From: Opacimonas immobilis
Lineage (GTDB): Bacteria > Pseudomonadota > Gammaproteobacteria > Enterobacterales > Alteromonadaceae
Length of the DNA: 64,000 nt
Direction: 5' to 3'
Assembly: GCF_048282545.1 (NCBI RefSeq)
Contig: NZ_CP182485.1
Coordinates: 1,488,001 to 1,552,000, forward strand
This document shows positions 18,169 through 25,682 of the stretch, in pieces. Below the pieces are notes generated by a model. That model was not told the origin of the DNA. It saw only the letters and a list, made by a program, of their open reading frames with translations, and ran no database searches. How positions within the stretch are numbered: position 1 is the first letter of the stretch; each line of letters starts with the position of its first letter. Made by a program: the position numbers and the translations under genes.

Positions 18169-20091
18169 CTAAGACGCCTTTCTTACTCGCAAATACCATT
18201 CGCAGAGTAAGCGTACTTGTTTTTGCGTGTACCCTTTCTCTTCCATGCGTGCGACGAAATCGTCGTGTTTTTTCTTATCGTCTGCAGATCCTTTGGTGTT
18301 AAATGAAATCACAGGCAACAAATCTTCGGTATTAGAGAACATCTTTTTCTCTATGACGGTGCGTAATTTCTCGTAACTCGTCCAATTAGGGTTTTTGCCT
18401 TCATGATTGGCTCTAGCGCGAAGAACAAAATTAACAATTTCATTGCGGAAATCTTTCGGATTACTGATGCCTGCCGGTTTTTCAGTTTTTTCCAATTCGG
18501 CGTTGAGCGCTTCACGGTCAAATAACTGTCCAGTTTCTGGATCTCGATATTCTTGGTCTTGGATCCAAAAGTCCGCATATGTGACGTAACGATCAAATAA
18601 GTTTTGACCATATTCTGAGTAGGATTCAAGGTATGCCGTTTGAATCTCTTTGCCAATAAACTCCACGTATTTGGGAATGAGATAGCCTTTTAGGAACTCT
18701 TTGTATCGCTCAGCGATGTCTCCAGGGAATTGCTCACGTTCAATTTGACGCTCGAGCACATAGAAAAGGTGCACTGGGTTTGCCGCGACCTCACTGTGAT
18801 CAAAATTAAACACGCGGGATAAAATCTTAAATGCAAAACGTGTAGAAAGACCATTCATGCCCTCATCGACGCCAGCGTAATCACGATATTCTTGATAAGA
18901 CTTTGCTTTGGGATCAGTATCTTTGAGACTTTCCCCATCGTATACCCGCATCTTGGAATAAATACTAGAGTTCTCAGGTGGTACCAGACGTGACAGTACT
19001 GAGAATTGCGCAAGGATATCAAGCGTGTCTGGTGCACATGGGGCACCGATGAGCTCTGAACTTTCCAGTAATTTTTTGTATATTTTGATCTCTTCCGACA
19101 CGCGTAAACAATAGGGGACTTTAACGATATAAACACGGTCTAAAAAGGCTTCATTGTTCTTGTTATTGCGGAATGTTTGCCATTCAGATTCATTCGAGTG
19201 AGCCAAGATTAAGCCATCAAATGGCAGTGCAGAGAAACCTTCAGTTGGATTGTAGTTGCCTTCTTGTGTTGCAGTCAAAAGCGGATGTAGCACCTTAATC
19301 GGTGCTTTAAACATCTCTACAAATTCCATCAGCCCTTGATTGGATTTACACAATGAACCTGAATAGGAATAAGCATCTGGGTCGTTTTGAGCGTACTCTT
19401 CTAAACGACGTATATCAACTTTACCCACCAGTGCTGATATATCTTGATTGTTTTCATCGCCAGGTTCCGTTTTGGCAATACCAACTTGGTCGAGTATGGA
19501 AGGATAGACACGAACCACCTTGAATTGGGTAATATCACCATTGTATTCATGAAGGCGTTTACGTGCCCATGGGGACATAATGGTTTTGAGGTAACGCCCG
19601 GGAATACCGTATTCTTCCTGCAGTATTTTACCATCTTCATTGGGGTCAAATAGAGCAAATGGATGGTCATTCACTGGAGAGCCTTTGATGGCATATATAG
19701 GGCATTTTTGCATGAGTTCTTTTAAGCGTTCAGCAAGCGATGACTTGCCGCCACCAACAGGACCAAGTAAATATAGCACTTGTTTCTTTTCTTCTAAGCC
19801 CTGGGCCGCATGTTTTAAATAAGATACGATTTGTTCAATCGCTTCTTCCATACCGTAAAATTCAGAAAATGCAGGATACCGTGCAATGACACGATTGGAA
19901 AAAATTCGACTCAAAGTAGGATTTTGAGAGGTGTCAACCATTTCAGGTTCGCCAATGGCTTTAAGTAAACGCTCTGCGGCGTTGGCGTAGGTACTTGGAT
20001 CCTCCTTGCAGAGTGCTAAATACTCTTGAATGGTAAGTTCTTCCTGTTTATGTTCTTCATAACGTTGTTGGTAATGCTCAAAAATACCCAT
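18169..20091 (-). CDS. yeaG: PrkA family serine protein kinase / AAA protein (YeaG)
   Basis: A 640-residue PrkA protein. An N-terminal AAA-like domain carries the P-loop GPVGGGKSSLAERL at about residue 110, and a C-terminal PrkA domain follows (EYRDYAGVDEGMNGLSTRFAFKI, and VLRARANHEGKNPNWTSYEKLR). E. coli YeaG and Bacillus PrkA have reported serine kinase activity; Bacillus PrkA has also been described as an ATP-dependent protease. It is the first gene of the operon with yeaH and ycgB. A ribosome binding site GGAGAAG precedes its ATG. Confidence 0.95.
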   Translation of the reverse strand: MGIFEHYQQRYEEHKQEELTIQEYLALCKEDPSTYANAAERLLKAIGEPEMVDTSQNPTLSRIFSNRVIARYPAFSEFYGMEEAIEQIVSYLKHAAQGLEEKKQVLYLLGPVGGGKSSLAERLKELMQKCPIYAIKGSPVNDHPFALFDPNEDGKILQEEYGIPGRYLKTIMSPWARKRLHEYNGDITQFKVVRVYPSILDQVGIAKTEPGDENNQDISALVGKVDIRRLEEYAQNDPDAYSYSGSLCKSNQGLMEFVEMFKAPIKVLHPLLTATQEGNYNPTEGFSALPFDGLILAHSNESEWQTFRNNKNNEAFLDRVYIVKVPYCLRVSEEIKIYKKLLESSELIGAPCAPDTLDILAQFSVLSRLVPPENSSIYSKMRVYDGESLKDTDPKAKSYQEYRDYAGVDEGMNGLSTRFAFKILSRVFNFDHSEVAANPVHLFYVLERQIEREQFPGDIAERYKEFLKGYLIPKYVEFIGKEIQTAYLESYSEYGQNLFDRYVTYADFWIQDQEYRDPETGQLFDREALNAELEKTEKPAGISNPKDFRNEIVNFVLRARANHEGKNPNWTSYEKLRTVIEKKMFSNTEDLLPVISFNTKGSADDKKKHDDFVARMEEKGYTQKQVRLLCEWYLRVRKAS

Positions 20092-20251
20092 AACTTCTCC
20101 AGGTCAGCCGATTAAACTTTCTTTTATTTTAAGCTTAGACCCAAGAACGCTGTCCTGCTTAGAAATATCGAAAGAAAAATCTTTCAATGTGTGATAAAGC
20201 TTTGAAACGTTGGAACTATTAATTGGTACGGAGATGTTTGAAATAAAGATT

Positions 20252-20282
20252 AAAAAAAACCCACATATAATATGCGGGTTTC
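20252..20282 (-). terminator. Rho-independent terminator after sodB
   Basis: Read on the minus strand, AACCCGCATA-TTA-TATGTGGGTT is a 10-bp stem with one G-T pair, followed by eight T. It lies 25 bases beyond the sodB stop. The remaining bases up to yeaG (20092-20251) hold no gene that I can support and would contain the yeaG promoter. Confidence 0.85.
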
Positions 20283-20306
20283 TTAAATAGAATCTTGAAG
20301 CGTTTT

Positions 20307-20888
20307 TTATGCAGCGAAGTTTTCGCTTGCAAAGCTCCAGTTGGCTAATGCCCAAAAACCTTCAAGGTAGTTAGGGCGAACATTGCGGTAATCGATATAA
20401 TACGCGTGTTCCCATAGGTCAACGGTCAATAGTGGAGTGTGGCCGTCGGTGATTGGCGTGGCAGCATTAGAAGTGTTAACGATGTCTAGTTCGCCATCAG
20501 CGGTCTTAACTAACCACGTCCAGCTAGAACCAAAGTTGTTGACCGCTTTGTCGTTAAACGCAGCTTTGAAATCAGCAAATGAGCCCCACTTAGCATTAAT
20601 GGCATCAGCTAATGGACCTGTTGGTTCACCACCAGCATTAGGTGACAAGCTATTCCAATAAAAAGTGTGGTTCCAAACTTGAGCAGCATTGTTGAAAACA
20701 CCGCCGTCTGATGACTTAACAATCTCTTCAAGCGATTTGCCTTCGAAATCGGTACCTTCAATAAGACCATTTAATTTGGTGACATAAGTTTGATGATGTT
20801 TGCCGTGATGAAACTCAAGAGTCTCAGCTGAGATATGAGGTTCTAGTGCATTTTTTTCATAAGGTAATGCGGGTAATTCAAAAGCCAT
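20307..20888 (-). CDS. sodB: Superoxide dismutase [Fe]
   Basis: Cytosolic iron superoxide dismutase, 193 residues (E. coli SodB has 193). Metal ligands are visible in EFHHGKHHQTYV, VWNHTFYWNSLSPN and DLWEHAYYIDYRN. The AAQVWNHTFYW segment, with Gln supplied from the N-terminal domain side, is typical of the iron type rather than the manganese type. A GGAG ribosome binding site precedes the ATG. It is divergent from grxD with a 214-base promoter region between them. Confidence 0.96.
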   Translation of the reverse strand: MAFELPALPYEKNALEPHISAETLEFHHGKHHQTYVTKLNGLIEGTDFEGKSLEEIVKSSDGGVFNNAAQVWNHTFYWNSLSPNAGGEPTGPLADAINAKWGSFADFKAAFNDKAVNNFGSSWTWLVKTADGELDIVNTSNAATPITDGHTPLLTVDLWEHAYYIDYRNVRPNYLEGFWALANWSFASENFAA

Positions 20889-21102
20889 GAAAGTTCTCCA
20901 TTCGTTAGCATAATATTAGTGTTACGGTTAATGATATATGACTCATTTTGTGGAAAACAAGCCCTTATTGAATGATTAAATCATTTAACTGGTCACATAG
21001 GATATATGTTTTTTGCATAAATAAGTTCACTTCTATTTCATACCTCTTGAAAAAACAGGCATAATAACCATATCTAGTAAAAACATACTTTGAAGGTTAT
21101 GC

Positions 21103-21441
21103 ATGGAAACAGTTGAAAAGATTAAGCAACAGATCGCTGAGAACCCAATTCTTTTATACATGAAAGGCTCACCAAAATTACCCAGCTGTGGCTTTTCGTC
21201 ACAAGCGTCTCAAGCACTCATGTCTTGTGGAGAGCAGTTTGCTTATGTGGATATCCTGCAAAATCCGGACATTCGAGCGGAACTACCCAAATTTGCAAAC
21301 TGGCCAACATTTCCCCAGCTTTGGGTTGACGGTGAGTTGATTGGTGGATGTGACATTATTTTAGAAATGTTTCAGCAAGGTGAACTACAAGAGCTCATCA
21401 AAGAAACTGCACAAAAATACCCAAGCTCCGATTCAGAATAA
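21103..21441 (+). CDS. grxD: Monothiol glutaredoxin Grx4 (CGFS type)
   Basis: A 112-residue monothiol glutaredoxin with the CGFS active site (LPSCGFSSQASQAL) and the glutathione-binding WPTFPQLWVDGELIGG. CGFS glutaredoxins carry and transfer [2Fe-2S] clusters together with BolA proteins. It lies between sodB and bfd, a setting of iron and oxidative stress genes. Confidence 0.96.
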   Translation: METVEKIKQQIAENPILLYMKGSPKLPSCGFSSQASQALMSCGEQFAYVDILQNPDIRAELPKFANWPTFPQLWVDGELIGGCDIILEMFQQGELQELIKETAQKYPSSDSE

Positions 21442-21463
21442 TCTTATTTGTTCGAAAAACGTG

Positions 21464-21497
21464 CAAAAAAAAAGCGACTCAACTGAGTCGCTTTTAT
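21464..21497 (+). terminator. Terminator between grxD and bfd (likely bidirectional)
   Basis: The stem GCGACTC/GAGTCGC (21474-21480 and 21485-21491) with an AACT loop has a T-run on the plus strand and a run of nine A on the other side, giving a T-run on the minus strand. It can end both grxD and the convergent bfd. The stem is identical to that after argS. Confidence 0.85.
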
Positions 21498-21537
21498 CGT
21501 TTTGGAGCATCGTTACAATGCTACGAATGAGAAAAGG

Positions 21538-21732
21538 TTAGCCGACATCTTTGAATAATGATTCATCAATAATCGTGTCATCAATAATGGCTTGAGCAGA
21601 TTGAATGCAGGTACCGCACTGTTCGCCTAACGTTAATACGTTCTTTAACTCTCGAATATTGCCGACACCGTGCTCTTGCACCGCCTCTTGAATATCTTTA
21701 TCTGTAACGCCGAAACACATACATACAAACAT
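21538..21732 (-). CDS. bfd: Bacterioferritin-associated ferredoxin
   Basis: A 64-residue [2Fe-2S] ferredoxin that in other bacteria reduces and releases iron from bacterioferritin. The ligands Cys4, Cys6, Cys39 and Cys42 (C-x-C-x32-C-x2-C) are exactly as in E. coli Bfd. No bfr gene is in the window. A Fur-box-like sequence upstream fits induction under iron starvation. Confidence 0.95.
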   Translation of the reverse strand: MFVCMCFGVTDKDIQEAVQEHGVGNIRELKNVLTLGEQCGTCIQSAQAIIDDTIIDESLFKDVG

Positions 21733-21759
21733 TGAGGATACCTAATAAATGACTATGTA

Positions 21760-21778
21760 AATAATAATAGTTCTCATT
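21760..21778 (-). promoter_or_regulatory. Fur-box-like sequence upstream of bfd
   Basis: Read on the minus strand this contains AATGAGAACTATTATT, close to the familiar AATGAGAATnATTATT form. Over the 19-bp Fur consensus I count 12 matches. It lies about 28-46 bases upstream of the bfd start, where a repressor would cover the promoter. Confidence 0.5.
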
Positions 21779-21814
21779 TGCTATAAATGCAAATGAATTT
21801 TTTACTTTTTTTAT

Positions 21815-22444
21815 TTAATAAGTAGAACCATGTATCGGCCATCCACCTAACGCTTGATAGTGGTTGTGCATGTGACAAAACAGCTCTGCGGTTTTTTGTG
21901 TATCGTACAAGGCACCATGGGCTTGTTTCTGGTCAAAGGCAATACCAGCGACTTCGCATGCTTTGACTAACACTGTCTGACCTAAGGTTAATGCCGCTAG
22001 TGTTGTGGTATCAAATGACACAAATGGATGAAATGGAGTGCGCTTAATCTTGCTTCTGTTGATGGCTGCATTGATGAAGCTGTGGTCAAATGCCGCATTA
22101 TGTGCAGTAATGATAGAACGCTGACACTGGTTTTTCTTCTGCGCTTTACTCACCATCTTACACAGCTCTTTCATTGCTGTTTGCTCGTCAATTGCACCAC
22201 GCAGAGCACAGTTCACATCGATGCCGTTGAATTCTAGAGCAGATTGCTCAAGATTGGCACCCGCAAACGGTTCAATGTGCGCATGGTAGGTTTCGTCGAT
22301 TGCCAATTCACCGGTTTCAGGGAGCATTTTGAGCGTGATCGCCGCAACTTCTAATAAAGCATCAGTTTGCGCATTAAATCCAGCCGTTTCGACATCGATA
22401 ATAACTGGAAAATACCCGCGAAAACGCTGATTTAATGCAAACAT
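21815..22444 (-). CDS. rnt: Ribonuclease T
   Basis: A 3'-5' exoribonuclease of the DEDDh family that trims tRNA and other stable RNA 3' ends, 209 residues. I chose the ATG at 22444 (MFALNQRFRGYFPVIIDVETAGFN) since it aligns with E. coli RNase T and has GGAG before it. The catalytic residues appear in IIDVETAGFN (D, E), HNAAFDHSF (D) and HGALYDT (H, D). It is followed by bfd on the same strand after an 82-base gap containing the Fur-like site. Confidence 0.95.
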   Translation of the reverse strand: MFALNQRFRGYFPVIIDVETAGFNAQTDALLEVAAITLKMLPETGELAIDETYHAHIEPFAGANLEQSALEFNGIDVNCALRGAIDEQTAMKELCKMVSKAQKKNQCQRSIITAHNAAFDHSFINAAINRSKIKRTPFHPFVSFDTTTLAALTLGQTVLVKACEVAGIAFDQKQAHGALYDTQKTAELFCHMHNHYQALGGWPIHGSTY

Positions 22445-22607
22445 AACAACTCCAAAACGGCTAGTAGCATTATTATCGCAACCTCTGAAGCAGACTACTA
22501 GCACCAAATACAATTTTTGCTAAAAATGTTTCAACTAATTTTACAATTTAGCTTTGAAGGCATTGCATTTGCGATATTGACCTACAAAAATAACTCTGCA
22601 GATTCAA

Positions 22608-23279
22608 TTATCGCTTGGCTCGTTTCTGAGCGTCTTTAATCACTTGGTTGATAAAGCTTTTACGACCGTATTGTCGAGTGATAATGCAACGGTCAAGGGA
22701 AAACCCCCTAGCTGGGCAGTATTCTCTGCCATAGAAGATGATCTGTAAATGTAAGTCGTTCCATTTTTCCTTGGGAAATAAACGTTTTGCGTCACGCTCC
22801 GTTTGCTCCACGCTTTTACCATTTGATAAGCCCCAGCGATACATTAAGCGGTGAATATGCGTATCGACTGGAAATGCAGGTACCCCAAAGGCTTGCGCCA
22901 TGACGACAGAGGCGGTTTTATGACCCACCCCAGGCATGGCCTCTAATGCTGCAAAATCCTGTGGCACTTCGCCACCGTGTTGCCGAATAATCATCTCAGA
23001 GAGATGCCAGATACCTTTTGATTTCATTGGTGATAAACCGCATGGTCTAATAATGGCTTGAATTTCTTCAATACTCATTTTTACCATGTCATACGGATTA
23101 TCTGCTTTGGCAAATAGCAAGGGAGTGATTTGATTAACCCGCTCGTCGGTACATTGTGCGGATAAGAGCACTGCAATTAGAAGTGTATAAGGATCTTTGT
23201 GATCCAATGGGACTGGCACTTCGGGGTACAATTCTTCGAGAATCGCAATAATGGCTTCGACTTTTTCGCTCTTGGTCAT
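22608..23279 (-). CDS. nth: Endonuclease III, variant with incomplete Fe-S cluster site
   Basis: A DNA glycosylase/AP lyase for oxidised pyrimidines, 223 residues. The helix-hairpin-helix with catalytic Lys is in AMPGVGHKTASVVMAQAFG and the catalytic Asp in FPVDTHIHR. The E. coli enzyme binds a [4Fe-4S] cluster through Cys187, 194, 197 and 203. Here the aligned places are Cys188, Leu195, Cys198 and Tyr204, so only two of four ligands remain. The N-terminus (MTKSEKV, then PLDHKDPYTLLIAVLLSAQC) and YGREYCPARG resemble the cluster-less Bacteroidetes type as I remember it. The gene starts 3 bases after rnfE in the usual rnf-nth position. Confidence 0.92.
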   Translation of the reverse strand: MTKSEKVEAIIAILEELYPEVPVPLDHKDPYTLLIAVLLSAQCTDERVNQITPLLFAKADNPYDMVKMSIEEIQAIIRPCGLSPMKSKGIWHLSEMIIRQHGGEVPQDFAALEAMPGVGHKTASVVMAQAFGVPAFPVDTHIHRLMYRWGLSNGKSVEQTERDAKRLFPKEKWNDLHLQIIFYGREYCPARGFSLDRCIITRQYGRKSFINQVIKDAQKRAKR

Positions 23280-23282
23280 GAT

Positions 23283-23978
23283 TTAACTCTCTGCGGTAAC
23301 TCTAGCGCGTTCAACGATTTTCTCAGGTTTTGGCGCAAACTTCGCTTCTAACCTCGGATCAAGGATGTTTTTTAATGCGATTAATAACCCCATCCCAATA
23401 AATGCACCAGGGGGCAATATCGCTAACAAAAAGGGATTATCTGGCACAAAGAAAGTGATTTTTAAATCAACCGCCCAAGCGCCCAATAACAGCTCTGCTC
23501 CGCTAAACAAGGTACCACTGCCAAGAAGCTCTCTGACTCCGCCTAACAGCACCAAAACTAGCGCAAAACCAGCGCCCATAATAAAGCCATCGTAGGCTGA
23601 AGGGAGAAGGTCATGCTTGGCAGCAAAGGCTTCAGCTCGTCCAATAATCGCGCAGTTCGTTACGATCAGAGGAATGAAAATCCCCAATGCCAAATACAAC
23701 TCAAACGTAAACGCTTGCATGAGCAGTTGAATAATCGTCACAAAAGCTGCGATCACCATCACAAAAATAGGAATGCGGATCTCGTTCGGCACATAATGAC
23801 GCACTGCAGAAACCGTAATATTCGAGCCCATCAACACAAATAATGTGGCCAAACCCAAGCCTAAGCCGTTAATGGCTGTACTTGTTACTGCGAGTAGGGG
23901 GCACAACCCGAGAAGTTGTACGAGCGCTGGATTATTTTTCCATAATCCTTGCCATGTGAGCTCTTTGATATCAATCAT
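23283..23978 (-). CDS. rnfE: Electron transport complex subunit RnfE
   Basis: An inner-membrane subunit of the RNF/RSX complex, which links ferredoxin and NAD(H) redox chemistry to ion movement or, in E. coli, reduces SoxR. It has 231 residues and about six membrane helices. Family segments are NPALVQLLGLCPLLAVT (cf. RnfA) and TNCAIIGRAEAFAAKH. Its start overlaps the rnfG end by 8 bases. Confidence 0.96.
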   Translation of the reverse strand: MIDIKELTWQGLWKNNPALVQLLGLCPLLAVTSTAINGLGLGLATLFVLMGSNITVSAVRHYVPNEIRIPIFVMVIAAFVTIIQLLMQAFTFELYLALGIFIPLIVTNCAIIGRAEAFAAKHDLLPSAYDGFIMGAGFALVLVLLGGVRELLGSGTLFSGAELLLGAWAVDLKITFFVPDNPFLLAILPPGAFIGMGLLIALKNILDPRLEAKFAPKPEKIVERARVTAES

Positions 23979-24627
23979 TTAGGCTATCCTCAACGGCACA
24001 TTGATTATTGGCGCGGGCAATTTGTGTAAGGTTTTGTTGCACATACAAAGCCGTTTTGGCAATTGCCTGAGTTAACGCTCGAGGTGTGATAGTTGCACCG
24101 GTAAAGGCGTCAAACTGACCACCGTCTTTTTTGACCGTCCATTGGATTTGGACCTCAGGTGTAATTTCACGATTATTGAATTCATAGATCCAAGGACTGA
24201 TACGCTCGTCAATTTTGTCGCCCAAGCCAGGGGTTTCCATATGTTGTAAAACACGGACGCCAGTCACAGTGGTAAAACCCTCTCCAGCAAGGCCGACAAT
24301 AAAGCGGATGGCACCGCTATAGCCATTCGGAGCGACACTCTCTACCGCCACAGCACTCAATTCAGAACCTAAACGCCCGCGATAGGCTTTGAGATTGCTG
24401 GTGTTACCAAGCGCTTGTACCACAGGTAAGGCAATGCAATCGTGTTGGATATCATTATCGTAATGAGTACTCGGCACCACATCACCAATGACACTGAGTA
24501 ACTTTGCTTGTTCTTGCGCTGTAATTCGGTCTTTCGTTCCAAGGTAAGTCAGAGTGACTAATCCTGCGACACACAAAGCAAACACACTTAATATCGTCGC
24601 ATTCTTTCGAGTATTTTGCACAATCAT
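23971..24627 (-). CDS. rnfG: Electron transport complex subunit RnfG
   Basis: A membrane-anchored RNF subunit of 218 residues with covalent FMN. An N-terminal helix (ATILSVFALCVAGLVTLTYLG) is followed by a periplasmic FMN-binding domain whose attachment threonine lies in FDAFTGATITPRAL (the SGAT-type motif). Its start overlaps the rnfD stop by 4 bases. Confidence 0.95.
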   Translation of the reverse strand: MIVQNTRKNATILSVFALCVAGLVTLTYLGTKDRITAQEQAKLLSVIGDVVPSTHYDNDIQHDCIALPVVQALGNTSNLKAYRGRLGSELSAVAVESVAPNGYSGAIRFIVGLAGEGFTTVTGVRVLQHMETPGLGDKIDERISPWIYEFNNREITPEVQIQWTVKKDGGQFDAFTGATITPRALTQAIAKTALYVQQNLTQIARANNQCAVEDSLND

Positions 24628-25682
24628 GATCGCGCTCCATAAGTGCGAGGTTGTGTGTAATAATCAATTAAAGGCACAGCTATATTCATCAACAACACTG
24701 CAAAAGCGACGGCATCGGGATAGCCACCAAAAGTTCGAATGATGACGGTCCAAAAGCCAATCAACACGCCAAATATAATGCGACCTTTAGGTGTGGTGGA
24801 ACCAGAAACCGGGTCGGTTACAATGAAAAACGCACCAAATAAGACGGCACCCGATAACAAATGAAATAAGATTCCGCCAGTCGCATCAGGCATCAACATG
24901 TTCAGAATTGCAGCGGTCACTATCACGCCAGCCAACATGCTCAGAGGCATGTGCCATGAGATGAACTTGCGCCACAGCAAAAATAACCCACCTGCTAAAT
25001 ACGCCAGAGCCACCCAACTCCAGCCATACGCGAAACCTGTGTCTGAATTGAAGATAGGTGCCTGCATGGCTTCACTATAGGTTTCGCCTAATAACAATGA
25101 AGAGCGCACCGCATCCAAAGGGGTAGCTTGAGTTACACCATCTACGCCAAGTCGCAACTGAGTCATGTCGTACCCACTGACACTGAAACCCGTAAAGACC
25201 ACACTTAATGCGTCTGCGAAGTCGTAAGGGTAAATGGCCATATTTTGCACGGGGGCCCACATTGTCATAGCCAGAGGGAACGAGATCAGCAACATCACAT
25301 ATCCGCCCATTGCAGGGTTAAACATATTAAAACCAAGGCCACCATACAGTTGTTTCACGATAGCGATACTAAAAAACGTGCCAATGACGATCAGCCACCA
25401 TGGTGCAAGAGGCGGGATGCTTACGGCTAATAATAGCGCAGTGAGTACTGCCGAATAATCCGATAAGACGGGCTTGGCAGCGCGCTTTCTCAATTTCATT
25501 ATACCCGCTTCTGTTACGACTGCGGTTACGATTGCCAAGATAAGTTGAATCAGTACTCCCCAACCAAAAAACCACAGCTGTGCCATTATCCCTGGGATAC
25601 AGGCGTAACAGACCGCACGCATGACACTGGCAGTATCGCGACGAACTCGATTGTGCGGGGAACTTGATAAACTGAACTGCAT
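24624..25682 (-). CDS. rnfD: Electron transport complex subunit RnfD
   Basis: An integral membrane subunit of 352 residues and about nine to ten helices, homologous to NqrB. The FMN-attachment region is VDGVTQATPLDAVRSS, where the threonine of the (S/T)-x-A-T pattern is the likely flavin site. It overlaps rnfC by 1 base and rnfG by 4 bases. Confidence 0.95.
   Translation of the reverse strand: MQFSLSSSPHNRVRRDTASVMRAVCYACIPGIMAQLWFFGWGVLIQLILAIVTAVVTEAGIMKLRKRAAKPVLSDYSAVLTALLLAVSIPPLAPWWLIVIGTFFSIAIVKQLYGGLGFNMFNPAMGGYVMLLISFPLAMTMWAPVQNMAIYPYDFADALSVVFTGFSVSGYDMTQLRLGVDGVTQATPLDAVRSSLLLGETYSEAMQAPIFNSDTGFAYGWSWVALAYLAGGLFLLWRKFISWHMPLSMLAGVIVTAAILNMLMPDATGGILFHLLSGAVLFGAFFIVTDPVSGSTTPKGRIIFGVLIGFWTVIIRTFGGYPDAVAFAVLLMNIAVPLIDYYTQPRTYGARS

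Noticed and set aside
20104..20355. 83-codon minus-strand frame overlapping the end of sodB
   Set aside because: Its first part is an out-of-frame copy of sodB sequence and it runs through the sodB terminator.
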